Shown here: positions 34,830 to 43,532 of the stretch, piece after piece
How positions within the stretch are numbered: the stretch's first letter is position 1
Layout of the letters: each line of letters starts with the position of its first letter
Assembly (NCBI RefSeq): GCF_000169435.1
Contig: NZ_AAYB01000002.1
Span: forward strand, 558,001-622,000
Length of the DNA: 64,000 nt
DNA from: Roseobacter sp. CCS2
Lineage (GTDB): Bacteria > Pseudomonadota > Alphaproteobacteria > Rhodobacterales > Rhodobacteraceae
Direction: 5' to 3'
The notes under the pieces: generated by a model
What the model saw: only the letters and a program-made list of their open reading frames with translations
The model's database searches: none
What the model was told of the DNA's origin: nothing
Made by a program: the position numbers and the translations under genes

Positions 34830-35753
34830 TTAGTTTGCGAGTGCGGCAGTAACGGCTGCAACGGCATCACCGCCATCTTTGGTCGTCACACCGTCAAGCC
34901 AAGCGGCCCATGCGTCGGGATTTGCGGCGAGCCATGCTTTTGCTGCATCATCGGGGTCCATATCATCATTCAGGATCGCGCCCATGATTTCGTTTTCCAT
35001 CGCAAGCGAGAATTCAAGGTTTTGCAGCAGTTTGCCTGTGTTGGGGCATTCATCCACGTAACCCGCGCGCGTGTTGGTGGCCACCGTCGCACCACCAAGG
35101 TCTGGACCGAAATAATCGTCACCACCCGGCAAATACGTCATGTCGAAATTGGCATTCATAGGGTGCGGTTCCCAGCCTAAGAACACAATTGCCTCATCGC
35201 GGTCATCTGACCGCTCAACTTGTGCCAGCATGCCTTGTTCGGAACTTTCAACAACCTCGAACCCGTTCAGGCCAAAAGCATCGGCATCAATCATATCTTG
35301 GATCAGGCGGTTGCCGTCATTGCCGGCCTCAATGCCATAGATTTTGCCATCAAGCGCATCCATGGCCGTTGCGATTGATGCAAAATCCGTGATCCCAGCG
35401 GCAACTCCGGCGGCGTTTGTCGCCAGCGTATATTTCGCGCCTTCAAGATTGGTGCGCACGGTGTCCACAGTGCCCGCTTCGCGGTAGCTGGCAATATCAC
35501 CTTCCATTGTGGGCATCCAATTGCCCAAAAACACATCGATATCGCCCTGTGCCATGGATGCATATGTGATCGGCACAGAAAGGATATCTGTTGTGGTCTC
35601 GTATCCCAGTGCTTCCAGCACGATGGATGTGGTGGCGGTTGTGGCTGTAATGTCTGTCCAGCCGACGTCAGAAAAGCGGACCAGATCACAGTCGGCAAAG
35701 GCAGGAACTGCGGCACAAACAGCCAGGACCGATAGCGTTGATTTCAGTTTCAT
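34830..35753 (-). CDS. choX: Choline ABC transporter substrate-binding protein
   Basis: 307 residues from ATG 35753. Residues 1-20 are a signal peptide with an Ala-Phe-Ala cleavage site, so it works in the periplasm. The mature protein is an OpuAC-type binding protein: DLVRFSDVGWTDITATTATT, then GDIDVFLGNWMPTMEGD, and EAIVFLGWEPHPMNANFDM, which contain the aromatic residues (Trp, Phe, Tyr) of the quaternary ammonium box. These match ChoX from rhizobia. Encoded first in the minus-strand unit choX-choW-choV and divergent from betI. Choline specificity is inferred from the bet genes next door. Confidence 0.92.
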   Translation of the reverse strand: MKLKSTLSVLAVCAAVPAFADCDLVRFSDVGWTDITATTATTSIVLEALGYETTTDILSVPITYASMAQGDIDVFLGNWMPTMEGDIASYREAGTVDTVRTNLEGAKYTLATNAAGVAAGITDFASIATAMDALDGKIYGIEAGNDGNRLIQDMIDADAFGLNGFEVVESSEQGMLAQVERSDDRDEAIVFLGWEPHPMNANFDMTYLPGGDDYFGPDLGGATVATNTRAGYVDECPNTGKLLQNLEFSLAMENEIMGAILNDDMDPDDAAKAWLAANPDAWAAWLDGVTTKDGGDAVAAVTAALAN

Positions 35754-35776
35754 TTCTTTCTCCCAGATTTTTCTTG

Positions 35777-35790
35777 ATTGACGGGTCAAT
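35777..35790. promoter_or_regulatory. Candidate BetI operator
   Basis: A perfect inverted repeat, ATTGAC-GG-GTCAAT, in the 82-bp divergent region between choX and betI. Known BetI sites, as recalled, are ATTGA...TCAAT type dyads. It could control both the choline importer and the bet genes, with choline relieving repression. Confidence 0.55.
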
Positions 35791-35835
35791 AAAGAACGAT
35801 TTATCTGCTCGGGCTGCCCCTGAATGAGGAAGATC

Positions 35836-36420
35836 ATGCCCAAGCTTGGAATGGAGCCTATCCGCCGCGCCGCGTTAGTGAAAGCCGCGATTGATGAAAT
35901 CGGGGCGGTCGGCAATTTGGATGTAACGGTCAGTAATATTGCCAAACGTGCGGGTATGTCCTCGGCGCTGGCGCATCATTACTTTGGCGGCAAGGAACAG
36001 ATTTTCCTCGCGGCTATGCGGCACACTCTGGCGCTTTATGCCGGTGAGGTGCGTGGCGCACTGCGTGGGGCCACAGGCCACAAGGCACGGTTAGAAGCGA
36101 TCATCCGGGCGGGATTCGCGTCGTCGAATTTTCAGCCAGAGGTGATTGCCGCTTGGCTCAACTTCTATGTGCTGGCCCAGACATCTGCACCTGCGCATGA
36201 TCTGCTGGGCATCTACCAGCGCCGGTTGCACAGCAATCTGTTGCATGACCTGCGCCCTTTAATTGGCGCACGCGCTGATGGTGCGGCCTCCCGAATTGCC
36301 GGGTTGATCGACGGGCTTTACCTGCGCCAAGGTCTGTCGCGGGCCAATACGGAACAATCAGACGCCACAAGGCAGGCGCTGGGCTTACTTCATATCGAAC
36401 TCGAAGGGCGGACCCAATGA
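35836..36420 (+). CDS. betI: Choline-responsive repressor BetI (TetR family)
   Basis: 194 residues from ATG 35836; the ATG 12 bp upstream overlaps the GAGGAAG ribosome-binding site and is less likely. The TetR helix-turn-helix is at about residues 25-45, with VSNIAKRAGMSSALAHHYFG. The typical BetI start PKLGMEPIRRAALVKAA and the QPEVIAAWLNFYVLAQTS segment of the choline-binding domain are present. BetI represses bet genes until choline is present. The stop overlaps the betC ATG by 4 bp. It faces choX across a dyad that is a probable operator. Confidence 0.94.
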   Translation: MPKLGMEPIRRAALVKAAIDEIGAVGNLDVTVSNIAKRAGMSSALAHHYFGGKEQIFLAAMRHTLALYAGEVRGALRGATGHKARLEAIIRAGFASSNFQPEVIAAWLNFYVLAQTSAPAHDLLGIYQRRLHSNLLHDLRPLIGARADGAASRIAGLIDGLYLRQGLSRANTEQSDATRQALGLLHIELEGRTQ

Positions 36421-37925
36421 GCAAGCCAAACATCCTGATCATCATGGTTGACCAGTTGAACGGCACGCTGTTCCCCGACGGGCCTGCGGATTGGCTACAT
36501 GCGCCAAACCTCAGAAGGCTTGCCGCCAGGTCCACACGTTTCGCCAACGCTTATACTGCATCACCTTTGTGCGCGCCGGGGCGTGCATCATTTATGTCCG
36601 GGCTGCTGCCATCGCGCACGGGCGTCTACGACAACGCCGCTGAATTCGCCTCATCCATCCCAACCTATGCCCACCATCTGCGGCGCGCGGGCTACCAGAC
36701 CTGCCTTTCAGGTAAGATGCACTTTGTCGGCCCTGACCAGATGCACGGGTTTGAGGAACGTTTGACCACAGACGTCTATCCCCCGGATTTCGGCTGGACG
36801 CCGGACTATCGCAAACCGGGCGAACGGATCGATTGGTGGTATCACAATATGGGGTCTGTGACCGGGGCAGGGGTGGCCGAGATCACCAACCAAATGGAGT
36901 ATGACGATGAGGTTTGCTATCACGCGACCCGTAAGCTTTATGACCTCTCGCGCGGTCATGATGATCGGCCTTGGTGTCTGACGGTTAGCTTCACACACCC
37001 GCATGATCCCTACGTGGCGCGTAAGAAATACTGGGACATCTACGCGGATTGCGACCATCTGCTGCCAGAGGTCGGCCCAATCCCTTACGATGACCAAGAC
37101 GCGCATTCTCAACGCATCCTCGACGCCAATGACCGCGATAATTTCAACATCACCGAAGATCACATCAAACGCGCGCGCCGGGCCTATTTCGCAAATATCT
37201 CCTACATCGACGATAAAATCGGTGACGTGCTGCAAACGCTCGAAGACACGCGGCAAGAGGCCACAATCCTGTTTGTGTCAGACCACGGCGATATGCTGGG
37301 CGAACGCGGGCTGTGGTTCAAAATGTCGTTCTATGAAGGATCCGTACGCGTGCCCCTGATGATCGCCAGTGATCAGATGGAACCGGGTTTGAATACCACC
37401 CCGGTCAGCAACATCGACGTGGCCCCGACACTGTGTGATCTGGCAGGGATTGATATATCCGAAGTCGAACCTTGGACAACTGGCGAAAGCCTCGTGCACT
37501 TGGGCCAAGGCGGCACCCGCGACACGCCAGTTGCAATGGAATACGCAGCCGAAGGCAGTTATGCGCCACTGGTGTCCCTGCGTTACGGCAAATGGAAATA
37601 CACCCGCTGCACGCTTGACCCTGATCAACTTTTTGATCTGGAGGCAGATCCGCACGAATTGACAAACCTTGCCGCTGAACCCGCCCACCAAGGCACGCTC
37701 ACCCAATTGCGCGCCAAATCCGAAGCACGCTGGGACCTTGCCCAATTCGACGCCGCCGTGCGTCAATCGCAAGCCTGCCGCTGGGTGGTCTACGAGGCGC
37801 TACGCAACGGCAGCTATTTCCCATGGGATTATCAGCCGCTGCAAAAAGCGTCCGAGCGATACATGCGCAACCACATGGACCTGAATGTTCTTGAAGAAAA
37901 CCAACGCTTCCCGCGCGGCGAATAA
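36417..37925 (+). CDS. betC: Choline-sulfatase
   Basis: 502 residues, typical. A type I sulfatase that releases choline from choline-O-sulfate. The first metal Asp lies in IIMVDQLNG; the formylglycine-forming motif is LCAPGRASF with Cys52, so an FGE-type maturation enzyme must exist elsewhere. SDHGDMLGERGLWFKMSFYE supplies further metal-binding residues, and the C-terminal YEALRNGSYFPWDYQPLQ stretch is specific to choline sulfatases. There is no signal peptide, so it acts in the cytoplasm. It is translationally coupled to betI. Confidence 0.95.
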   Translation: MSKPNILIIMVDQLNGTLFPDGPADWLHAPNLRRLAARSTRFANAYTASPLCAPGRASFMSGLLPSRTGVYDNAAEFASSIPTYAHHLRRAGYQTCLSGKMHFVGPDQMHGFEERLTTDVYPPDFGWTPDYRKPGERIDWWYHNMGSVTGAGVAEITNQMEYDDEVCYHATRKLYDLSRGHDDRPWCLTVSFTHPHDPYVARKKYWDIYADCDHLLPEVGPIPYDDQDAHSQRILDANDRDNFNITEDHIKRARRAYFANISYIDDKIGDVLQTLEDTRQEATILFVSDHGDMLGERGLWFKMSFYEGSVRVPLMIASDQMEPGLNTTPVSNIDVAPTLCDLAGIDISEVEPWTTGESLVHLGQGGTRDTPVAMEYAAEGSYAPLVSLRYGKWKYTRCTLDPDQLFDLEADPHELTNLAAEPAHQGTLTQLRAKSEARWDLAQFDAAVRQSQACRWVVYEALRNGSYFPWDYQPLQKASERYMRNHMDLNVLEENQRFPRGE

Positions 37926-37999
37926 CGCTGATCATCTTGACTAAAAACTCCCGCCCAAGGCTGCGGTGAGGTTCACAAACCCAAAGGCTGAATACGAAT

Positions 38000-39658
38000 A
38001 TGCAAGCTGACTATGTCATCATCGGCGCAGGCTCTGCGGGTTGTGCTATCGCCTACCGGCTTGCGGAAGCGGGCAAACAAGTGCTTGTGATCGAACATGG
38101 TGGTACAGACGCTGGTCCATTCATCCAAATGCCTGCTGCACTGTCCTACCCGATGAACATGAAACGCTACGATTGGGGCATGAAATCAGAACCGGAACCG
38201 CATTTAGGCGGACGTCAACTCGTCACGCCGCGCGGCAAGGTTATCGGTGGATCATCCTCGATCAACGGTATGATCTATGTGCGCGGCCACGCCTGCGACT
38301 ATGATTATTGGGCAGAAAGCGGCGCGCGTGGCTGGTCCTACGCGGACGTGTTACCCTACTTCAAACGGATGGAACATTGGCACGACGGTGGCCACGGCGG
38401 CAACCCCGATTGGCGCGGCACAGACGGACCACTGCACGTCACACGCGGCCCGCGAAAGAACCCCCTGACCCGCGCTTTTGTCGAAGCAGGGCGGCAGGCA
38501 GGCTACCCGGTCACCGACGATTACAACGGTGAACAACAAGAGGGGTTTGGCCCCTTTGACGCAACCATCTACAAAGGAATACGCTGGTCTGCGGCGACGG
38601 CCTATTTGCGCCCTGCGCTCAAGCGCCCTAACTGCAACATCACCCGCGCCTTCGCGCGTAGAATTGTTATTGAAGATGGGCATGCCACCGGGGTTGAGGT
38701 CAGCCGTGGTAGCAAGATTGAGTTTATCACCGCGAACGAGGAAGTCATCGTTGCAGCCTCATCGTTGAATTCGCCCAAGCTGCTCATGCTGTCGGGCATC
38801 GGTCCGGCTGCGCACCTGCAACACCATGGGATCAACGTCGTTGCAGACCGCCCCGGTGTGGGTCAAAACCTGCAAGACCACCTAGAGCTTTATATCCAGC
38901 AGTCCGCCACCAAACCGGTCTCGCTTTTCTCGTATTGGAACATTCGGGGCAAAGCGAAGATCGGGCTGGAGTGGTTGCTATGGAAAACCGGCCTTGGCAG
39001 TTCCAACCAATTTGAAAGTGCGGGCTTCATCCGTTCACGCGCAGGCATTAAATACCCCGACATCCAATACCATTTCCTGCCCATCGCAGTCAGCTATGAT
39101 GGCAAGATCATCCCCGATGGCCACGGCTATCAAGCACATGTCGGCCCGATGCGGTCCCAGTCACGCGGGCAGGTTACGCTTCGTTCTGCCGATCCCGATG
39201 ACCACCCGAAAATCGCGTTCAACTACATGTCACACCCGCAAGACTGGGAAGATTTCCGCACCTGTATCCGCCTGACCCGCGAGATTTTCGCGCAACCTGC
39301 CTTCGATGACTTCCGCGGTCGCGAAATCCAACCCGGTGAGGCAGCGCAAAGCGACGCCGATCTTGATGCGATCATCCGCGACCATGCAGAAAGCGCTTAT
39401 CACCCCTGCGGCACCTGCAAGATGGGTGATCCGGGCGATCCAATGGCGGTTGTCGACCCCGAAACCCGCGTCATCGGGGTGAAGGGGCTGCGCGTCGCTG
39501 ACAGTTCAATCTTTCCGCGTGTCACCAATGGCAATACCAACGGGCCATCCATCATGGTTGGTGAAAAAGCGGCGGATCACATTCTGCAACGTAATCCACT
39601 GCCACCATCAAACGATCAGCCGTGGATACACCCTGAATGGGAAACGAAGCAAAGATAA
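38000..39658 (+). CDS. betA: Choline dehydrogenase
   Basis: 552 residues. A GMC flavoprotein that oxidises choline to betaine aldehyde (and further to betaine). The FAD-binding [20 protein letters not shown] is at residues 6-25, followed by [20 protein letters not shown], the GMC signature [16 protein letters not shown], and at the end a His-Asn pair in HPCGTCKMG and [19 protein letters not shown]. It follows betC after 74 bp, with a second promoter possible. betB, usually in the same cluster, is not found next to it. Confidence 0.95.
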   Translation: MQADYVIIGAGSAGCAIAYRLAEAGKQVLVIEHGGTDAGPFIQMPAALSYPMNMKRYDWGMKSEPEPHLGGRQLVTPRGKVIGGSSSINGMIYVRGHACDYDYWAESGARGWSYADVLPYFKRMEHWHDGGHGGNPDWRGTDGPLHVTRGPRKNPLTRAFVEAGRQAGYPVTDDYNGEQQEGFGPFDATIYKGIRWSAATAYLRPALKRPNCNITRAFARRIVIEDGHATGVEVSRGSKIEFITANEEVIVAASSLNSPKLLMLSGIGPAAHLQHHGINVVADRPGVGQNLQDHLELYIQQSATKPVSLFSYWNIRGKAKIGLEWLLWKTGLGSSNQFESAGFIRSRAGIKYPDIQYHFLPIAVSYDGKIIPDGHGYQAHVGPMRSQSRGQVTLRSADPDDHPKIAFNYMSHPQDWEDFRTCIRLTREIFAQPAFDDFRGREIQPGEAAQSDADLDAIIRDHAESAYHPCGTCKMGDPGDPMAVVDPETRVIGVKGLRVADSSIFPRVTNGNTNGPSIMVGEKAADHILQRNPLPPSNDQPWIHPEWETKQR

Positions 39659-39673
39659 ACGGCTGTCACCACG

Positions 39674-39698
39674 TTAACACATTTTTAACCTTTCTTAA
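39674..39698 (+). promoter_or_regulatory. Candidate CtrA box upstream of the nuclease gene
   Basis: TTAA at 39674-39677, TTAA at 39685-39688 (a 7-bp spacer) and TTAA at 39695-39698 (a 6-bp spacer). TTAA-N7-TTAA is the CtrA consensus of alphaproteobacteria. It lies 45-70 bp before the ATG of the nuclease gene, in an AT-rich stretch. The match is exact for one pair; function is not shown. Confidence 0.45.
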
Positions 39699-39742
39699 CG
39701 AATTGGCTTGTCGCTGCGGACCGTACCCCCCTAATTCAAAGT

Positions 39743-40387
39743 ATGGTTCGCATACTTTCACTTTTGATTGTTCTTCTTGGCACGCCTTTGTTGGCCGCGC
39801 CAAATGATACGGTTCGCGTGATTGATGCGGACACCATTGATGTTGGCGGCACGCGCGTGCGCTTGTTTGGTATCGACGCACCGGAAATGGGGCAGCCTTG
39901 CCGGGCAGATGGGCGCGAATGGGATTGCGGGGCTTGGACGCGCGATGCGGTGCGCAATCGTTTCGAAGGCACCTATGCCCGCTGCCAATACCGCGACACA
40001 GATCGGTACGGTCGGGTTGTGGCGCAATGCAGCGTTGACGGTCAAGATATGGGCCAGTTGATTGTCTATTCGGGGATGGCGTGGGCGTTCCGCCGATACT
40101 CCGAAACGTACGATCTGGATGAAAAATCCGCCGCTATCGCTGCGCGCGGGCTTTGGGCCGTCGAGGTTCAGATGCCATCCGATTATCGCGCTGCACGGGT
40201 TGCCGATGATCCCGCACCGAACCAAAGCTGTGCGATCAAAGGCAATATCTCATCCGGTGGACGTATCTATCATGTGCCGGGACAGGAACACTATGGCCGT
40301 ACCCGGATTAACCCGGCCAACGGCGAACGCTGGTTCTGTTCGCGCGCAGCGGCCGAAGCGGCTGGATGGCGCGCAGCCCGGCGATAG
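39743..40387 (+). CDS. Secreted thermonuclease-like protein with sunset-type C-terminal domain
   Basis: 214 residues. Residues 1-18 form a signal peptide ending at LLAAP. The SNase-like fold begins at VRVIDADTIDVGGTRVRLFGIDAPE, which holds the calcium ligand Asp and the Arg of the active site; Glu lies in the DAPEMGQPC region, and a second active-site Arg in DRYGRVVAQCSVDG. The last 50 residues, with KGNISSGGRIYHVPGQEHYG and NPANGERWFCSRAAAEAAGW, match a small sunset-type domain. It is likely a secreted nuclease that cuts DNA or RNA. A CtrA-like box precedes it. Confidence 0.85.
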   Translation: MVRILSLLIVLLGTPLLAAPNDTVRVIDADTIDVGGTRVRLFGIDAPEMGQPCRADGREWDCGAWTRDAVRNRFEGTYARCQYRDTDRYGRVVAQCSVDGQDMGQLIVYSGMAWAFRRYSETYDLDEKSAAIAARGLWAVEVQMPSDYRAARVADDPAPNQSCAIKGNISSGGRIYHVPGQEHYGRTRINPANGERWFCSRAAAEAAGWRAARR

Positions 40388-40469
40388 CGCGCGCATTTGA
40401 TCCCGATCAAAGTGACCATCTTGTAATGACGCTAAGCTGCCGTTGAACAACACCCAAAGGAGCATCTTA

Positions 40470-40706
40470 ATGTCGCATACCCCGCATGAGCTTATTGAAG
40501 AATTCCCCGACCAAGTCGATGCGATGCATACGCTGAAGGAAAACGATGCCCATTTCGCCAAGCTTTATGATGAATACCACGTCATCAACCGGGCCATTCA
40601 CCGCGCCGAAACCGATGTAGAGCCGACCGATGATCTGCATATGGGTGAAATGCGTAAACAACGCATGGTGTTGAAAGATCAGATCGCGGCAGCGTTGCGG
40701 GCCTAA
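40470..40706 (+). CDS. YdcH-family (DUF465) protein
   Basis: 78 residues from ATG 40470, supported by AAGGAG at a suitable spacing; a TTG upstream is unlikely. A small all-helical charged protein with HELIEEFPDQVDAMHTLKEN and the FAKLYDEYHVINRAIHRAE segment typical of YdcH/SlyX-like proteins. It should form a coiled-coil dimer. No function is known. The stop overlaps the convergent pccR gene by 4 bp. Confidence 0.88.
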   Translation: MSHTPHELIEEFPDQVDAMHTLKENDAHFAKLYDEYHVINRAIHRAETDVEPTDDLHMGEMRKQRMVLKDQIAAALRA

Positions 40707-42103
40707 TCCAACTGATAGGGCAAGATGCCCCGGCGATCAGGATCAACCCGCAGCTGCCGTTCAAGCGGTGGCACTGATCGCTGGTGGCAGTTGCGCCGTT
40801 CGCAAATCCGACAGGAAATGCCGATTGGCGCATAGGCCTCTGCCGCACCCAAATCCATATGATCTGCGTAAACCAGGGCAGGGGCGTGTTTCACCTCGCA
40901 GCCCAACCCAATCGCATAGCGGCGGGTGGGCACATTGAACGCGCCGCCTGATTTACTCACGTCACGCGCCAGACAGAAGTACCGCGCGCCATCGGGTGTT
41001 TCGGCCAATTGGCGCAGGAATTGCCCCGGCAATTCGAAGGCCTGATGCACATTCCACAATGGGCATGCCCCGCCATAGCGTGCGAATTGAAGGGTTGTGG
41101 CAGAATGGCGTTTTGTGATCGTGCCTGCCTGATCAACACGGACAAAGAAGAAAGGAATGCCTTTTGCGCCGGGCCTTTGCAATGTCGACAAGCGATGCGC
41201 GACCTGTTCCAGCGATGCACCAAAGCGCGCAGATAGAATTTCAAGATCATGGCGGGTGGCCTGTGCCGCGGACAGAAAAGCCGCATAAGGCATTAGCGCG
41301 GCACCAGCGAAATAGTTGGCAAGCCCCACTTTTGCGATGCTGCGCGCTTCATCGGATTGAAAGCGCGCAAGGTCCAGCGTCGCCTCTAGCAGCGGTTCCT
41401 GGGCGATAAGCGCCAATTGCAACAGAAGCTGGAATGTCTGGGTCGCGCCACTGGCAAACTGCGAAATCGTCAGGGTTTTGGTTTCTGCATCGTAGTGGCG
41501 CAGATCCGTGGCATCGCGAAACACTGTTTTGATGCCATGACTGTCCAACATCCGCACAGCGGCATCGGCCATCGCCTCACCCGGACTGGTGCGGCTGGCA
41601 AAACGTTCGGCCGCGCGGTCCACCGCATCAATATAGTTGTCGCAATAGTGAAAAAAGTCGCGCACCTCTTCCCAAGGGCTGGGCTGCAAGCGTGCGTCTT
41701 CGCGGCCCAATGCCTCGTCCAATGACGCCAGCCGTTCATGGGTTTGGCGGTAGGCCGCGTGCAGATCCAGAAAAGCACGTGCAAGGGCGGGCGCATTGGC
41801 TGCGGCAAGCCGCATATCGGCAAGGGCAGGGGCTGGGCCAATGAATACCGGATCGGCAAGCGCTTCGCGCATGTCACCCACAAGCCGGGCTTCATCACCT
41901 GACTGCAGTTCGGTCACATCAAACCCGAATTCCTGCGCAAGCCCCAACACCACCGCTGTCGACACAGGCCGGTTATTGTTTTCCATCTGGTTAAGGTAAG
42001 GCAGCGATACGCCCAGCCTTTCAGCAAACGCCTTTTGCGTCAGCTCCAGCCGCCCGCGTAACTCGCGCAGCTTTGCGCCAGCATAAAGTTTCTGAACCGC
42101 CAT
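40703..42103 (-). CDS. pccR: Short-chain fatty acyl-CoA responsive regulator (PccR/ScfR type)
   Basis: 466 residues. An XRE helix-turn-helix occupies residues 8-62 (KLRELRGRLELTQKAFAERL, then GVSLPYLNQMENNNRPVS). A helical linker leads to an ImmA/IrrE-like domain (about 160-310) and a DUF2083-type C-terminal domain with a Cys-rich GISCRICERRNCHQRS segment near residue 430. This order is that of ScfR regulators; Rhodobacter sphaeroides PccR is one and controls propionyl-CoA carboxylase genes in response to propionyl-CoA. Its place next to pccB supports the same role. It probably binds TTTGC-type sites in front of itself and pccB. Confidence 0.88.
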   Translation of the reverse strand: MAVQKLYAGAKLRELRGRLELTQKAFAERLGVSLPYLNQMENNNRPVSTAVVLGLAQEFGFDVTELQSGDEARLVGDMREALADPVFIGPAPALADMRLAAANAPALARAFLDLHAAYRQTHERLASLDEALGREDARLQPSPWEEVRDFFHYCDNYIDAVDRAAERFASRTSPGEAMADAAVRMLDSHGIKTVFRDATDLRHYDAETKTLTISQFASGATQTFQLLLQLALIAQEPLLEATLDLARFQSDEARSIAKVGLANYFAGAALMPYAAFLSAAQATRHDLEILSARFGASLEQVAHRLSTLQRPGAKGIPFFFVRVDQAGTITKRHSATTLQFARYGGACPLWNVHQAFELPGQFLRQLAETPDGARYFCLARDVSKSGGAFNVPTRRYAIGLGCEVKHAPALVYADHMDLGAAEAYAPIGISCRICERRNCHQRSVPPLERQLRVDPDRRGILPYQLD

Positions 42104-42111
42104 ATCCCACC

Positions 42112-42148
42112 TTTGCAGATTTGCTGTGTCACATTAGCTGCTGCAAAG
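42112..42148. promoter_or_regulatory. TTTGC-type repeats before pccR
   Basis: TTTGCAGA (42112-42119) and TTTGCTGT (42120-42127) stand in direct 8-bp tandem, and CTGCAAAG (42141-42148) is inverted to them. The sites start 9 bp before the pccR ATG, which fits autorepression. The PccR motif, as recalled from Rhodobacter sphaeroides, is built of TTTGCAAA units. Confidence 0.45.
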
Positions 42149-42154
42149 AAGGCG

Positions 42155-43366
42155 TCAAGCGATCCGCTTTTCCCGCCAGACCACGAAAAGTACAGATAAA
42201 AGCGCCAAAACCGAGGTGCCCAGCATGATCAGTTGCAAAGGCATCGTCCCGGTTTCAATCGTCAGAATACTGCCTGCAAATTGCGATAGTGCGGCACCGC
42301 CACCGATCATGATTGCACCGGCCAATCCGCTGGCTGTCCCGGCCAAATGCGGACGCACAGAGATAGAGCCTGCCATGACATTGGGCAGCATCACCCCGTT
42401 GCCAAGCCCCAGGAAGGTGCAAAACCCAAAGAAGTTCAGCGGATGATTGACACCAGATAGCGTCAGGATCGCAGACAGCCCGAGGCCAAAAATAGTGATC
42501 AGCGTGCCGATTATCGCCATGCGGTTGATGCCAACACTGATCGAAAAGCGCCCGGAGAAAAAGTTACCCAACGCATATCCAATAGCGGGCGCGCCCAGGG
42601 CGATGCCGCTCCACAGTGGCGACAGCCCAAAGATATCACTGGCGACAAAAGACGTACCGCCCAGAAGGGCAAAGAAAGCACCAGAGCCGAAAGCCGCGCA
42701 TAATACATAGCCCCAAAAACGTGGTGAGCGGAAAAGCTCGGGGTATGTCTTAAGCTGGTCACGAAATTTGGTGCCTTCACCTTTCACTGTCTCACCCAGA
42801 TCGGCATAAACCAGCGCAAGCGTTGCAAGCCCTGCGATCGAAAGAAACACAAAGGTCGCTTGCCAGCCAAAGGCTTGCTCTAACCCGCCACCAATCATCG
42901 GGCCGACCATCGGCACCAGCGCCATGCCCATAGTGACGTAGCCAATCATGGATGCGGCTTCATTCTGGGGCACGATGTCGCGTACAATTGCCCGGCCAAG
43001 CGCCATGGATGTCGCAACGGCAGCTTGCATGATGCGAAAGAAAAGGAACACTTCAACCGTGGTCGCAAAAAGAGCCCCAATCGAGGCGACGACAAAAACC
43101 ATAAGCGAGCCCAGCACCATTACGCGGCGGCCATAGCGATCAGAAATAGGGCCGATGAAAACCTGCAACACTGCCGTTGCCGCCAAATACCCTGACAGCG
43201 CAATCTGCATGATCGCGTATTCTGTATCAAAATACGTTGTCATCGCCGACAGTGACGGCAGGAAGATCGACATGCTGAGCGCGGCCATACCGGTGATCAA
43301 CACGAGGGTCAGGATATGTGGTGGTGTGGTGCGATCCAGAAAGCGGATCGTGGGTAGGGTGGTCAT
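42155..43366 (-). CDS. Bcr/CflA-type MFS efflux transporter
   Basis: 403 residues from ATG 43366; an in-frame ATG pair near 43405 is an alternative. Twelve membrane helices of the major facilitator superfamily. The motif A-like GPISDRYGRRVMVLGS near residue 70 and the ALGRAIVRDIVPQ segment near 120 are typical for Bcr/CflA drug exporters. It is divergent from pccB and encoded behind pccR on the same strand. A link to propionate metabolism is not evident; the substrate is unknown. Confidence 0.85.
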   Translation of the reverse strand: MTTLPTIRFLDRTTPPHILTLVLITGMAALSMSIFLPSLSAMTTYFDTEYAIMQIALSGYLAATAVLQVFIGPISDRYGRRVMVLGSLMVFVVASIGALFATTVEVFLFFRIMQAAVATSMALGRAIVRDIVPQNEAASMIGYVTMGMALVPMVGPMIGGGLEQAFGWQATFVFLSIAGLATLALVYADLGETVKGEGTKFRDQLKTYPELFRSPRFWGYVLCAAFGSGAFFALLGGTSFVASDIFGLSPLWSGIALGAPAIGYALGNFFSGRFSISVGINRMAIIGTLITIFGLGLSAILTLSGVNHPLNFFGFCTFLGLGNGVMLPNVMAGSISVRPHLAGTASGLAGAIMIGGGAALSQFAGSILTIETGTMPLQLIMLGTSVLALLSVLFVVWREKRIA

Positions 43367-43412
43367 ATCACAGGTGTATTCCGCTGACAGGATCTTGTCC
43401 ATCATTGCGTTA

Positions 43413-43460
43413 TTTGCAAGTTTACAAAATTGAAACGATGCTAATTCAAATATTTGCAAA
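43413..43460. promoter_or_regulatory. TTTGC-type repeats before pccB
   Basis: TTTGCAAG (43413-43420) and TTTACAAA (43421-43428) in direct 8-bp tandem, and a perfect TTTGCAAA at 43453-43460, 32 bp after the second unit. The last site ends 72 bp before the pccB ATG. The same tandem layout is found before pccR. Candidate PccR operators. Confidence 0.55.
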
Positions 43461-43532
43461 TATGCCTATTCGCCCTTCTCCCATCCTGTGCTGCGCGTTA
43501 AGATAGATCATCAAACGGTGGGGAACGATCCA

